Origin: Methylopila sp. 73B | Lineage (GTDB): Bacteria; Pseudomonadota; Alphaproteobacteria; Rhizobiales; Methylopilaceae | NCBI RefSeq assembly: GCF_000526315.1 | Contig: NZ_JAFV01000001.1 | Span: 1,860,001-1,924,000 of the forward strand | Reading direction: 5' to 3' | DNA: 64,000 bases | In this document: one piece after another, positions 7,668-16,176 of the stretch | Layout of the letters: the number at the start of each line of letters is the position of its first letter | Numbering within the stretch: position 1 is the stretch's first letter | The notes under the pieces: generated by a model | What the model saw: only the letters and a program-made list of their open reading frames with translations | Databases searched by the model: none | What the model was told of the DNA's origin: nothing | Made by a program: the position numbers and the translations under genes

Positions 7668-8363
7668 TTGTCCCTCGAACCTCTCTGGCTCGCCGCCGCC
7701 CGGCGGGACCTTGGTCTGCGCGAGATCGTCGGGTCCCGCGACGAGCCCCGCATTGTCAACTTCTTCGCCGAGGCCGGCCACCCCTACGTGAAGGACGACG
7801 AGACCGCGTGGTGCGCGGCCTTCGTCAACGCCAAGCTGAAGGAGGCCGGAATCGCCGGCACCGGCAAGCTCAACGCGCGCTCCTTCCTCGCCTGGGGCCA
7901 GCCGCTCAAGACGCCGGCGCCCGGCGCGATCGTCGTCTTCAAGCGCGGCAATTCCGCGTGGCAGGGCCACGTCGCGTTCTACCTCGGCGACACCGGCGAC
8001 AAGATCGTCGTTCTCGGCGGCAATCAGGCCAACTCGGTCTCCGAGGCGCGCTACGCCAAGGCGAGCCTGCTCGGCTACCGCTGGGCCAACGGCGTCGCGC
8101 TGCCCGTGGGCGGTCCCGCTAAGCCGCTGAAGGCCGGGCTCCCACGGCTGCAGATCGGCTCGAACAGCAACGACGTCCGCGTCTGGCAGGAGCAGCTCAA
8201 CGCGCTCGGCGCATCGCCGCAGCTCAAGGCGGACGGCAAATTCGGACCGCTCACCCGGACGGCGACGGCCGCCTTCCAAAAGTCACAACAGCTGTCGGAC
8301 GACGGCGTGGTCGAGGACGGCGAATGGAACGCCGCCGCGACCGCGCTCGAGCGTCTCGGCTGA
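7668..8363 (+). CDS. Endolysin: NlpC/P60-like (TIGR02594) peptidase with peptidoglycan-binding domain
   Basis: A 231-residue protein with a TTG start placed 8 bases after CCGGAG. Residues about 5-145 form a cysteine-peptidase domain of the TIGR02594 type, with the nucleophile in DETAWCAAFVNAKL and the histidine in WQGHVAFYLGDTGDKIVVLGGNQ. Residues about 155-228 form a PG_binding_1 domain (SNDVRVWQEQLNALG, DGKFGPLTRTATAAFQKSQ). It would cut peptidoglycan peptide cross-links at the end of infection. There is no signal peptide, so export should depend on a holin. It heads the first late operon, just downstream of palindrome copy 1. Confidence 0.88.
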   Translation: MSLEPLWLAAARRDLGLREIVGSRDEPRIVNFFAEAGHPYVKDDETAWCAAFVNAKLKEAGIAGTGKLNARSFLAWGQPLKTPAPGAIVVFKRGNSAWQGHVAFYLGDTGDKIVVLGGNQANSVSEARYAKASLLGYRWANGVALPVGGPAKPLKAGLPRLQIGSNSNDVRVWQEQLNALGASPQLKADGKFGPLTRTATAAFQKSQQLSDDGVVEDGEWNAAATALERLG

Positions 8364-8375
8364 CCGGAGGCGGCG

Positions 8376-8903
8376 ATGCTCAGAACCGTCTTCGCCTTCT
8401 TCCTCGAGACCGTCGAGGTGGTGCTCGTCGCCTGCGCGATCGTGTTCTTCGCGGTCGTGCTGGGCGTTGCGCTGTCCGGCCTGGTCGCGGCGCAGGAGGT
8501 CGGCTCCACGCTGACCGGTGCGCCGCCGTGGTGGATCTCGCTGCTGACGGAACTTGCGGCCGGCGTCGTCCTGACCCTCGCGGCGCCGGCCGCCTTTCTC
8601 GCCGTCGGCGTGCTGGCGCGCCTGTTCAAGCGCTTCGGCTTTGATCTCGACGAGCGCCGGCGCAACCGCCTGCAGGCGATCGTCGAGGCCGGCATCATGG
8701 GCGCCGTGGCCCGCCGCAGCCTCACGCGGACGCAGGTCGGCATCGCGCTGGGCGAGCGCGAAGCGATCCTCGAAGAGGCGACCGCCTACGTGAAGCGTCA
8801 CGGCGCCGACACGCTGAAAGACCTCAAAGCGCCGAAGGACGCCGACGATCTGAAGAAGATCGTCGAGGCCCGCGGCGGTCATCTTCTCGTTTCGCAGCAG
8901 TGA
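8376..8903 (+). CDS. Holin-like membrane protein
   Basis: A 175-residue protein with two predicted membrane segments (residues about 8-40 and 52-80). A cytoplasmic domain follows, with the pattern LDERRRNRLQAIVEAGIMGAV and AYVKRHGADTLKDL, which resembles the C-terminal part of LLH-type phage holins. The ATG follows a strong ribosome site (CGGAGG). It lies 12 bases after the endolysin, so a role in forming the lysis pore is likely. Confidence 0.65.
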   Translation: MLRTVFAFFLETVEVVLVACAIVFFAVVLGVALSGLVAAQEVGSTLTGAPPWWISLLTELAAGVVLTLAAPAAFLAVGVLARLFKRFGFDLDERRRNRLQAIVEAGIMGAVARRSLTRTQVGIALGEREAILEEATAYVKRHGADTLKDLKAPKDADDLKKIVEARGGHLLVSQQ

Positions 8904-8910
8904 GCTTCCC

Positions 8911-9375
8911 GTGTCCGACTTCGTGATCATCCATACGCTGAACTACGGCCGGAGCACGGTCGCGCGCTTCCTCGACAGCGCGCTGACCTGGGCGCTCCGC
9001 TTTATCGATAGCTTCTTCGCCGCTCCGGGCATCCGTGGCGTCGACCTCGGCCTGTCGCTGATCGCCGGCGGCTGGGTCTGGTCGATCGCGCATAACCCGG
9101 TGACGATGGAGCGGCTGACCTATGCCGGGCTGTCGTTCATGACCCGGCAAGCGTCGGTCGGCGTGTTCGCCCTCCTCGCGGTGGTCCATCTCATCAGCTA
9201 CCTCAATCCTCACGCGCGGTTCTGGCGCGTGTTTTGGCTCGGCGTTTCGTCCTGGGTCTGGGCGGTGATCGGCTCGTTCATGGCCTGGGCGGTCACGACC
9301 GGCGGCGTCACCTACCTCGTCGTGGGGTTCGTCGCGTTCATCGGCGCCATCTACGTCGAGCGGTCGCACCGCTGA
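8911..9375 (+). CDS. Multi-pass membrane protein of the lysis cassette
   Basis: A 154-residue protein from a GTG start, with about four hydrophobic segments (GVDLGLSLIAGGWVWSIA, ASVGVFALLAVVHLISYL, FWLGVSSWVWAVIGSFMAWAV, VTYLVVGFVAFIGAIYV) and little else. No family is recognised. It sits between two other membrane proteins next to the endolysin, so a second holin or antiholin role is plausible. Its stop overlaps the next start by one base. Confidence 0.6.
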   Translation: MSDFVIIHTLNYGRSTVARFLDSALTWALRFIDSFFAAPGIRGVDLGLSLIAGGWVWSIAHNPVTMERLTYAGLSFMTRQASVGVFALLAVVHLISYLNPHARFWRVFWLGVSSWVWAVIGSFMAWAVTTGGVTYLVVGFVAFIGAIYVERSHR

Positions 9376-9785
9376 TGGACGCCGAGGCCGTCAAAGCGCT
9401 CGTGAAGGCGGCCGAAGGTTCGGACTCGGTGTGGGTGACGGGCCTCGCCCTCGTCATCCTCGCGGTGCTCGTTGCGAACCGCTTCGGCTTGTTCGCCTTC
9501 CTGAGCGGCGGGCGCACCGCAGTCCAGGCGACCGACTTCCAGCAGAAGCTGCTGGACGCGCTCGAGGCGAGCCATCAGCGCGAGGACGCGATGGCGCGGA
9601 AGCTCACCGAGATGGCGGGCCAGAACGACGAACTGCGGGGCGATGTGCAGGACGCGCGCTTCGAGATCCACATGCTTCGCCAGCAGGTCAGGCTGCTGCT
9701 CGAGTGGATCAAGCAGTTGAAGGCCGGCGTTATCGGCCTCGACGCGCCGCTTCCCGAGATCTCGGCGCCGGAGGCCAAGACATGA
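9375..9785 (+). CDS. Membrane-anchored coiled-coil protein
   Basis: A 136-residue protein with one N-terminal membrane helix (residues about 20-40, WVTGLALVILAVLVANRFGLFAFL). A long charged helix follows (residues about 50-120, RKLTEMAGQNDELRGDVQDARFEIHMLRQQV) that should form a coiled coil. This architecture resembles inner-membrane spanins and other phage lysis accessories, though no lipoprotein partner is visible. It overlaps both neighbours (TGATG upstream, ATGA downstream). Confidence 0.6.
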   Translation: MDAEAVKALVKAAEGSDSVWVTGLALVILAVLVANRFGLFAFLSGGRTAVQATDFQQKLLDALEASHQREDAMARKLTEMAGQNDELRGDVQDARFEIHMLRQQVRLLLEWIKQLKAGVIGLDAPLPEISAPEAKT

Positions 9786-10141
9786 CGGAAGCCCCAATCG
9801 AGATCGACGCCGCGGTGATGTTCTTCGTGATGATCACGATCGCGTTCTTCGTCTTCATGGCGGTGTGGGGCGTCGCCCGCAACTCCGCCTCCCTACGCGA
9901 CATGACCGAGGTCAAGGCGCGGCTGACGACCATGGAGACGTCCTCGGTCGACGTCTCCAACCGGCTGGGCGCGCTGGAGACGCAGGTCTCACACCTCCCG
10001 ACCGCCGAACATGTCCACCGCATCGACGTCCAGCTCGAAGGCGTGAAGACGGTCGTGCAGACGACCGCCAAACAAATCGACCGGATGTACGACCACATGA
10101 TGAGCGCGCGCGCGCCATCGCCCTCAGACGGGACGAGCTGA
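9782..10141 (+). CDS. DUF2730 family protein (Mu gp25-like)
   Basis: A 119-residue protein with an N-terminal membrane helix ([22 protein letters not shown]) and a C-terminal coiled coil ([42 protein letters not shown]). This matches DUF2730, a family conserved in Mu-like phages at this position, downstream of the lysis genes. Its function is not established; an accessory lysis role is a common guess. It is coupled by a single-base overlap to the next gene. Confidence 0.75.
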   Translation: MTEAPIEIDAAVMFFVMITIAFFVFMAVWGVARNSASLRDMTEVKARLTTMETSSVDVSNRLGALETQVSHLPTAEHVHRIDVQLEGVKTVVQTTAKQIDRMYDHMMSARAPSPSDGTS

Positions 10142-10458
10142 TGCTGAGTTTCAAGGAACGGATGCTTCAGGAGGCGCGCCTCGTGATGGTGCGCGAGCTG
10201 GGCCGCCAGACGAGCGGTCGCCTGCCGGTGCGGGCGTTCGAGGCGGTGCTCGAGGTCGAGGGCCATACCGAGCACTCGCCCGAATGGATCATGACCCAGC
10301 TCGCGTTCCTCGAGCAGATCGGGGTCGTCCGCCGGATCAAGGTGGGCGAGAGCGAGACGGCGACGATCGCCCAGCTGACGGATCTCGGCGAACGCTTCCT
10401 CAAGCGTCGCGTGGAGATCGCCGGCATCAAGCGTCCCGACTTCGACGTCGAAATCTGA
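10141..10458 (+). CDS. Mu gp26-like winged-helix protein
   Basis: A 105-residue protein resembling the small conserved protein that precedes the terminase genes in Mu-like phages (VpaChn25_0724 type, Mu gp26). The predicted fold is a winged helix: helices in [18 protein letters not shown] and [18 protein letters not shown], then the wing strands [18 protein letters not shown]. Its role is unknown. The start ATG overlaps the stop of the DUF2730 gene. Confidence 0.7.
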   Translation: MLSFKERMLQEARLVMVRELGRQTSGRLPVRAFEAVLEVEGHTEHSPEWIMTQLAFLEQIGVVRRIKVGESETATIAQLTDLGERFLKRRVEIAGIKRPDFDVEI

Positions 10459-10469
10459 GGAGCGCGCCC

Positions 10470-10730
10470 ATGTCCACCGTCAATCCCGACGACATCGCGA
10501 AAGAGCAGCTGACTGCCTTCGTGGAGCGCATCGAGCGGCTCGAGGACGAGAAGGCCGGCATCACCGAGGACATCAAAGAGGTCTACGCCGAGGCCAAGGG
10601 CAACGGCTTCGACGTCAAGGTGCTGCGGAAGGTGATCTCGCTGCGTAAGCAGGACTCCGACGAGCGCGTGGAGATGGAGACGATCCTCGACCTCTATCTG
10701 CAAGCCCTCGGCATGCCGACCGCGAGCTGA
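10470..10730 (+). CDS. GapR-like (DUF2312) nucleoid-associated protein
   Basis: An 86-residue protein that closely follows the alphaproteobacterial GapR/DUF2312 consensus: [44 protein letters not shown] and the end DLYLQALGM. In Caulobacter, GapR encircles overtwisted DNA ahead of replication forks and supports topoisomerase activity and chromosome replication. The start ATG follows GAGGAGCGCGCCC. Finding it between the gp26- and gp27-like genes of a transposable phage suggests a host gene captured for phage DNA replication or packaging; this role is inferred. Confidence 0.85.
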   Translation: MSTVNPDDIAKEQLTAFVERIERLEDEKAGITEDIKEVYAEAKGNGFDVKVLRKVISLRKQDSDERVEMETILDLYLQALGMPTAS

Positions 10731-10735
10731 CGCCG

Positions 10736-11362
10736 ATGGACGGCCGTCGCGACCGCCTCAGCTCGCTCGACCTCGTGCCCGAGCACGCCCAGGACGACAT
10801 CGTCTGGGCGGTGCGCGAGATGAACAAGCGCACCCGCACGAACGCCGACATCCTGTTCGAGCTGAACGACAAGCTCGCGGTGAAAGGCGTGCCGCCGATC
10901 TCCTCGTCGGCGTTCGGCCGGAAGGCCGTCCGGCTTAAAGCCCTTCGTCAGCGCATGGAGACCGCGCGCGAGGTGTTGGCCGGCGTGCAGGATCTGACCG
11001 CCGGCGACCTCGACGAGCAAGCCGTGAAGGTCGGGCACGTCATCATGATGCTGATCGCCGAGCTCATGGCGGACGGCGTCGATCGCGCGCCCAAGGATCT
11101 GAAGGCGATCGCCGACGCGTTCAAGGCGATCATCACCGGGCAGAAGATCTCCGCGGACCGCCGCCAGAAGGTGGAGGCCGAAGCCGACGCCAAGGCCGAG
11201 AAGAAGGCCGCCGCGAAGACGCTCGCGACCGTCGATAAGGTCGCGCGCGACGCCGGGCTTTCGAAAGAGACCATCCGCAACCTGCACGAGGGCTTCTTCA
11301 ACGTGTTCGGCGGCGACCCTCGGCCGAAGCCGAAGCCCGCCGAGGCGTCTCATGGAGCTTGA
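10736..11362 (+). CDS. DUF3486 family protein, probable small terminase (Mu gp27)
   Basis: A 208-residue protein of the DUF3486 family, which in Mu-like phages lies directly before the large terminase and is taken to be the small terminase subunit. Visible features are the N-terminal HTH-like segment (DDIVWAVREMNKRTRTNADILFELNDKL), a conserved SSSAFGRKAVRLKALRQRM and a basic coiled-coil region with Ala/Lys repeats. It overlaps the terminase gene by 11 bases. It would recognise the phage end and start headful packaging. Confidence 0.85.
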   Translation: MDGRRDRLSSLDLVPEHAQDDIVWAVREMNKRTRTNADILFELNDKLAVKGVPPISSSAFGRKAVRLKALRQRMETAREVLAGVQDLTAGDLDEQAVKVGHVIMMLIAELMADGVDRAPKDLKAIADAFKAIITGQKISADRRQKVEAEADAKAEKKAAAKTLATVDKVARDAGLSKETIRNLHEGFFNVFGGDPRPKPKPAEASHGA

Positions 11363-13004
11363 TCAGGACCGGTTCGCCGAGGAGCCTGTGCTCTCCCGCG
11401 ACCCCGCGGACCTTCCCGAGGCGCTCCCGACCGGCGCGGAGATCCCGGACGATCTCGACCCTCGCAGCGCCGGCGTCCTGATGCGCCATCAGGTCGATTG
11501 GCTCGCGGACACGTCCACGCTGAAGATCGCTGAGAAGGGGCGGCGCACCGGCATCACCTTCGTCGAGGCCCTGGCGGACACGCTGCTGGCCGCGGCCTCC
11601 CGCTCGGCCGGCGGTTCCAACGTGTTCTACATCGGCGACACGAAGGATAAGGGCCGCGAGTTCATCCAGTACGTCGCGCACTTTGCGAAGATCGTCGCGA
11701 AAGAGCTGGCGACGATCGAGGAGTTCCTGTTCGAGGATCAGCGCGACGATGGCTCTTCCAAGAGCATCGCCGCGTTCCGCGTGCGCTTCGCCTCGGGCTT
11801 CCGCGTGGAGGCGCTGTCGTCCCGGCCGGAGAACATCCGCGGCCTGCAGGGCACCGTTGTCATTGACGAGGCGGCCTACCACAAGGACGTCCGGGCGGTG
11901 CTGGACGCGGTCAACGCGCTGCTAATCTGGGGCGGCAAGATCCGCATCATCTCGACCCACAACGGCGTTCTGAACCCCTTCAACGAGCTGATCCGCGAAG
12001 CCCACGCCGGCAAGAACCGCTACGTCGTCCACAACATCCCGTTCTCGGCCGCGGTCGAAAACGGCCTGTTCCGCCGCGTCTGCGCCAACAAGGGCGAGGA
12101 CTGGACGCAGGAAAAACAGGACGCGTGGGAGGCCGAGATCCGCGGTGCCTACGGGTCGCGCACCGCAGCGATGCGCCAAGAGCTGGACGCGATCCCGGCA
12201 GAGGCCGAAGGCGCCGCGCTGACGCGCGTGCAGATCGAAGCGGTGATGAGGCGCGGCACGGGCAAGATCGTGCGCTGGGCGCGCGACGACGCCTTCAAGA
12301 ACGAGCCGCCGCACGTCCGGCAGGCGATCACGCTGGCCTTCTGCGAGGCGCAGCTGAAGCCTGTGCTCGAGGCGATGAACCCGCGGCGGGCGCATGTGTT
12401 CGGCTGCGACTTCGCGCGCAAGGGCGATGGCTCGGCCTATGTGTTCGACGAGATCGGCGCGGACCTGATCCGTCGCCGGCGGCTGACGCTCGAGCTGCGC
12501 AACGTGCCCTACGAGACGCAGCGCGACGTGCTGTTCTGGATCGTCGAGCGGCTTCCGCGCATGGCCGGCGGAGCGCTCGACGCGACCGGCAACGGCGCCT
12601 ACCTCGCCGAGGTGGCGGCCCAAAAGTTTGGCGGGTCGATTGTGGAGGTGAACTTCTCAGGCGGCCTCTGGTACCGCGACAACATGCCGGGCTACGTCGA
12701 AGCCTTCGCCGACCAGTCGATCGAGCTGGAACCGGACGAGGACGTCCTGAGGGATCATCAATCCCTGCAGTATGTCGGTCGCGTCATCAAGGTTCCGGAA
12801 GACTTCCGTCTTTTGGGTGTGGACGGCTACTGGCGGCACGGCGACACGGCGATCGCCGGCGCGCTGTCGTTCTGGGTCTCGACGCAGGACCTGCCGGAAT
12901 ACGGCTACACGCCGGCCTCGAGCCTCGGCCCGACGTCGAGCCCGCTGCTGGGCGGCTCCACCGGCCAGAGCTTCACGAACTACGGAGGGAAGGTCCTGTG
13001 GTGA
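11352..13004 (+). CDS. Large terminase subunit (Mu gp28-like)
   Basis: A 550-residue packaging motor. The ATPase domain has the adenine/P-loop-type segment KGRRTGITFVEALAD (about residue 64) and a Walker B with catalytic acid, VVIDEAAYHKDV (about residue 173). The nuclease domain begins at VFGCDFARKGDGSAYVFDE (about residue 350), where the first Asp is a metal ligand, and continues through GALDATGNGAYLAEVA. Residue count and motif order fit Mu gp28. It translocates DNA into the procapsid and cuts it by headful packaging. Confidence 0.93.
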   Translation: MELDQDRFAEEPVLSRDPADLPEALPTGAEIPDDLDPRSAGVLMRHQVDWLADTSTLKIAEKGRRTGITFVEALADTLLAAASRSAGGSNVFYIGDTKDKGREFIQYVAHFAKIVAKELATIEEFLFEDQRDDGSSKSIAAFRVRFASGFRVEALSSRPENIRGLQGTVVIDEAAYHKDVRAVLDAVNALLIWGGKIRIISTHNGVLNPFNELIREAHAGKNRYVVHNIPFSAAVENGLFRRVCANKGEDWTQEKQDAWEAEIRGAYGSRTAAMRQELDAIPAEAEGAALTRVQIEAVMRRGTGKIVRWARDDAFKNEPPHVRQAITLAFCEAQLKPVLEAMNPRRAHVFGCDFARKGDGSAYVFDEIGADLIRRRRLTLELRNVPYETQRDVLFWIVERLPRMAGGALDATGNGAYLAEVAAQKFGGSIVEVNFSGGLWYRDNMPGYVEAFADQSIELEPDEDVLRDHQSLQYVGRVIKVPEDFRLLGVDGYWRHGDTAIAGALSFWVSTQDLPEYGYTPASSLGPTSSPLLGGSTGQSFTNYGGKVLW

Positions 13005-14638
13005 GCGGGCTCGTCGACGCGCGCGGCAATCCGATCGCCTCGCAACAGCTCTCGGAAGAGATCGCCACACCGACGCTCGCCGGCGTCCGGCGGACGATCG
13101 AGGATTCGGTCGCGGCCGGCCTCACGCCCGAGCGGCTGTCGCAGATCTTGGTCGAGGCGGCGAACGGCCACGCGCGGTCTTACCTGACGCTCGCCGAGGA
13201 GATGGAGGAGCGCTACCAGCACTACGCCTCGCAGCTCCAGACGCGCCGGCTCGCGATCGAGGGCATTTCCGTCTCGATCGACGCGCCGAAGGGCGTGCCG
13301 GCGAAGATCGTCGACTTCGTCACGGAGCTGGTCGAGACGCCGCGCTTCGAGGAGGCGACCGCGGCCCTGACGGACGGCATCGCCAAAGGCTTCTGCGCCG
13401 TCGAGATGATGTGGGAGTACGAGCACCGCGCCCTGCGCCCGGTCGAGTACAAGTACCGCGACCAGCGCTTCTTCCAGTTCGACCGGCTGTCGCTCGCCGA
13501 ACTGCGGCTCGCGACCGACACGAACCTTGACGGCGTAGAGCTGCCGCCCGCGAAGTTCATCCGCCACATGCCGCGCTCGAAGATGGGCATCCCGCTGCGT
13601 CGCGGCCTCGCGCGTCCCGCCGGCTTCGGCTTCCTCGTCCAGCAGTTCGGCATCCAGTCGTGGGCGGCCTTCGCCGAGATCTACGGCGTGCCGTTCCGGC
13701 TCGGCAAATATCACAGCTCGGCGTCGGACGGTGACAAGCGGATGCTGCTGCAGGCCGTCCGCATGATCGCCCAGGACGCCGCCGCGATCTGCCCGGCCGG
13801 GATGGAAATCGAGTTCCACAAGGTCGAGGGCCAGCACGGCTCTCAGGTGTTTGGCGGACTGATCGACTACATCGACAAGAACATCTCGAAGCTCGTCGTC
13901 GGCCAGACGATGACGGCCGACGACGGCGCGTCGATGGCGCAGGCGAAGGTCCACAACGAGGTCCGCATCGACATCCTGCGGGCCGACTGCAAGCAGCTCG
14001 CCCAGACGCTGAACCGCGACGTGATCGAGGTCGCCGTCGCGATGAACTTCGGGCCGCAGGTCGCCTATCCGCAGGTCGCGCTGCACGTCGCCGAGCCCGA
14101 GGACGTGAAGGCGCTGACCGACAGCGTCTCACGGCTGGTGCCGCTCGGCTTCAAGGTCAGTCAGCGCGAGATGCGCGAGAAGCTCGGTCTCTCCGAGCCG
14201 CAGGCCGAGGAGGAGCTTCTGACGCCGCCGGCGGCGAAGCCGGCGGTCCCACCTGGTGGTGACGGTCAGCCCGCGGTTACGCCGCCGGCGGTCCCGCCCG
14301 CCGCCAAGCCCGAGACCTTGGGCGCCCGCCTCGCCGCCCATGTGAGCGGCTGTCGGTGCGACGGCTGTCTCGCGCCGGCGCAGCTCGCCGCCCGGCCCGC
14401 GGCGGCCGACGATGGCCCGGCCGAGGTCGAGGCGTTGATGGATCGCGTGCTCGAGCGCGATTGGGAGCCGATCGAGGACGATCTGATCGGCCGGCTCCGC
14501 ACGATCATGGACAGCGCCGCCTCGCTCGAGGAGGCGAAGGCCATGCTCGAGGCGAAGGGGCCGGACGCCCGCCGGCTGACGGAATCGCTCGCCCGCGCCA
14601 CGGCGATCGCGCGCGGGATCGGCGATGTCCGTGACTGA
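13001..14638 (+). CDS. DUF935 portal protein (Mu gp29-like)
   Basis: A 545-residue portal protein of the DUF935 family. It forms the dodecameric ring at one capsid vertex through which DNA enters. The start is a GTG overlapping the terminase stop; another in-frame GTG lies one codon earlier. Conserved parts visible are GLTPERLSQILVEAANGHARSYLTLAEEMEERYQHYASQLQTRRLAIEG, the FIRHMPRSKMGIPLRRGLARP segment and GQTMTADDGASMAQAKVHNEV. An unusual extension (residues about 405-545) has a Pro/Ala linker and a cysteine cluster CRCDGC at 14351-14368. A longer upstream open frame is a shadow of the terminase. Confidence 0.92.
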   Translation: MSGLVDARGNPIASQQLSEEIATPTLAGVRRTIEDSVAAGLTPERLSQILVEAANGHARSYLTLAEEMEERYQHYASQLQTRRLAIEGISVSIDAPKGVPAKIVDFVTELVETPRFEEATAALTDGIAKGFCAVEMMWEYEHRALRPVEYKYRDQRFFQFDRLSLAELRLATDTNLDGVELPPAKFIRHMPRSKMGIPLRRGLARPAGFGFLVQQFGIQSWAAFAEIYGVPFRLGKYHSSASDGDKRMLLQAVRMIAQDAAAICPAGMEIEFHKVEGQHGSQVFGGLIDYIDKNISKLVVGQTMTADDGASMAQAKVHNEVRIDILRADCKQLAQTLNRDVIEVAVAMNFGPQVAYPQVALHVAEPEDVKALTDSVSRLVPLGFKVSQREMREKLGLSEPQAEEELLTPPAAKPAVPPGGDGQPAVTPPAVPPAAKPETLGARLAAHVSGCRCDGCLAPAQLAARPAAADDGPAEVEALMDRVLERDWEPIEDDLIGRLRTIMDSAASLEEAKAMLEAKGPDARRLTESLARATAIARGIGDVRD

Positions 14639-14849
14639 CGCGGAAGCGCGCAGCATGGCGCTGAGCCGGGGCGTGGCGCTGCAGATCATCGCCGAGGTCG
14701 CGCGCGAGCAGCTGCAGGCCGGCGCCTCGGGCCAACGCGCCGGTCCGCACTGCGCCGGCGTCATCCGCTGGCGGGTCGGCCGACGCCGGCGCGCCGTGAC
14801 GGTCAGCGGAGCCTGCGAGACGCCCGACTGCGTCTCGTTCCGGAGCTGA
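14625..14849 (+). CDS. Small Cys/Arg-containing phage protein
   Basis: This 74-residue protein overlaps the portal gene by 14 bases and ends four bases before the minor head gene, so it fills the gap neatly. It is helical at the N-terminus (ARSMALSRGVALQIIAEVAREQLQAG) and basic with three cysteines at the C-terminus (HCAGVIRW, CETPDC). The function is unknown. Its small size and overlap make it a moderate-confidence gene. Confidence 0.5.
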   Translation: MSVTDAEARSMALSRGVALQIIAEVAREQLQAGASGQRAGPHCAGVIRWRVGRRRRAVTVSGACETPDCVSFRS

Positions 14850-14853
14850 CGGG

Positions 14854-16062
14854 ATGGCCGAGCCTGCGCCCACGAAGGGCTTTCAGACCCCGCCGGAAGT
14901 CCTCAACTACTTCCGCGAGAAGCGGAACGCCCCACGGTTTTCATGGCTCGACGTCTACGGCCAGGAGCACGCCCGCGCTTTTACCGTGGCGAAGGCGGTT
15001 GAGACCGAGCTGCTCGACGTCTTCCGCACGTCGATCGACAAGGCGCTCGCCGAGGGACAGGGCTTCGAGACGTGGAAGGCGCTCGTCGAGCAGGATCTCC
15101 GCCGGATCGGCTGGTGGGGCGCGCGGACCGTCGCGGACCCCGAGCTGCGCGATCGCTCAAAGATGGTCGACTTCTCGCAGCCGCGGCGGCTGCAGACGAT
15201 CTTCTGGTCGAACATGAACGCGGCGCGCGCGGCCGGCCAGTGGGACCGCATCCAGCGCACGAAGGCGGCGCTGCCGTTCATCCTCTATGTCCGCACGACC
15301 GCCAACGAGCCCCGGCAGCAGCATCTCGCGTGGGTCGGCGTCATCCTGCCCGCCGACGATCCGTTCTGGCGGACGCACTTCCCGCCGAACGGCTGGCGCT
15401 GCAAATGCACCGTGCGCCAGATCACCCGCCGCGAGCGGGACCGTCTGCTCGAGGCCAAGGAAGGTCCGGACGGCGTGTTCTACGTCGACCTCGCGCCCGA
15501 CGACGGGCCGCCGGTGCTGCACCGGAATCGTCGCACCGGCGTCGTGACGGAGATCCCGGCCGGGATCGATCCGGGCTGGCACACGAACCCGGGCCTCGCG
15601 CGCTCGGAGACGCTGACCGACAAGCTCGCCGACACGCTGAGCGCGACCGACGAGCCGACCGCCCGGAAGCAGATCGCCGACGTGCTGGGGTCGAAGGATC
15701 TGCCCATCCTCGCAAAGCTGCCGGACCGCGCGCGCCTGCCGGTCGCGGTCGCCAGCGACATCGCGAAGGCGACCGGCGCGAAGTCGGGCGTCGTCTCGCT
15801 GTCGAACGACACGCTGGCGACGAAGATGGAAAAGCACGGCTTCGGGCTTGAGGCGGCTGCGCACGTGCAGAAGCTGATCGACGAGGGCGAGCCGGTGCGC
15901 GACGCCTCGAAAAAGTCGGCGCGGTCGTTGGTCGGCCGGATCGGCGATCGGCTGTGGCGGCTGGCGCTGGGCGTGTCGAAGGACGGCTTTCTCTACGTCC
16001 GCACGCTGCATCCGACGAGCCCAAGCCGGGTCGAGCGTCTGAAGCGTGAGGATGGAGAATGA
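14854..16062 (+). CDS. Minor head / head morphogenesis protein (Mu gpF, gp30)
   Basis: A 402-residue protein with the Phage_Mu_F domain. The family core is visible in residues about 100-200: FWSNMNAARAAGQWDRI, LYVRTTANEPRQQHLAWVGVILPADDPFW, and the metal-ligand-like FPPNGWRCKCTVRQIT. In Mu and SPP1 this protein is a minor capsid component needed for head assembly and DNA delivery. It follows the portal as expected. After it comes a cargo insertion, not the expected protease gene. Confidence 0.92.
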   Translation: MAEPAPTKGFQTPPEVLNYFREKRNAPRFSWLDVYGQEHARAFTVAKAVETELLDVFRTSIDKALAEGQGFETWKALVEQDLRRIGWWGARTVADPELRDRSKMVDFSQPRRLQTIFWSNMNAARAAGQWDRIQRTKAALPFILYVRTTANEPRQQHLAWVGVILPADDPFWRTHFPPNGWRCKCTVRQITRRERDRLLEAKEGPDGVFYVDLAPDDGPPVLHRNRRTGVVTEIPAGIDPGWHTNPGLARSETLTDKLADTLSATDEPTARKQIADVLGSKDLPILAKLPDRARLPVAVASDIAKATGAKSGVVSLSNDTLATKMEKHGFGLEAAAHVQKLIDEGEPVRDASKKSARSLVGRIGDRLWRLALGVSKDGFLYVRTLHPTSPSRVERLKREDGE

Positions 16063-16111
16063 GGCGGCCGGGAGGACGTGACCCCTCCGCGGTTGGCTCC
16101 GGCACCCCGAT

Positions 16112-16140
16112 TTTGCAGCGGCCGCCCGCAACAATATAAG
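16112..16140 (+). promoter_or_regulatory. Candidate sigma-70 promoter of the AlbA_2 cargo gene
   Basis: TTTGCA (16112-16117, four of six against TTGACA) and TATAAG (16135-16140, five of six against TATAAT) are separated by 17 bases, the optimal spacing. The gene starts 37 bases after the -10 element. Such consensus-like elements are not seen before the other phage genes, which suggests expression from the lysogen. Confidence 0.6.
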
Positions 16141-16176
16141 CGAGGCAACCTTCGGCGTCACCTAGGCGAGAATCAT

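Noticed and set aside
12125-13000. Extended N-terminus of the portal gene
   Set aside because: The frame continues upstream inside the terminase gene, but its sequence is the shadow of the terminase; the coupled GTG at 13001 is the natural start.
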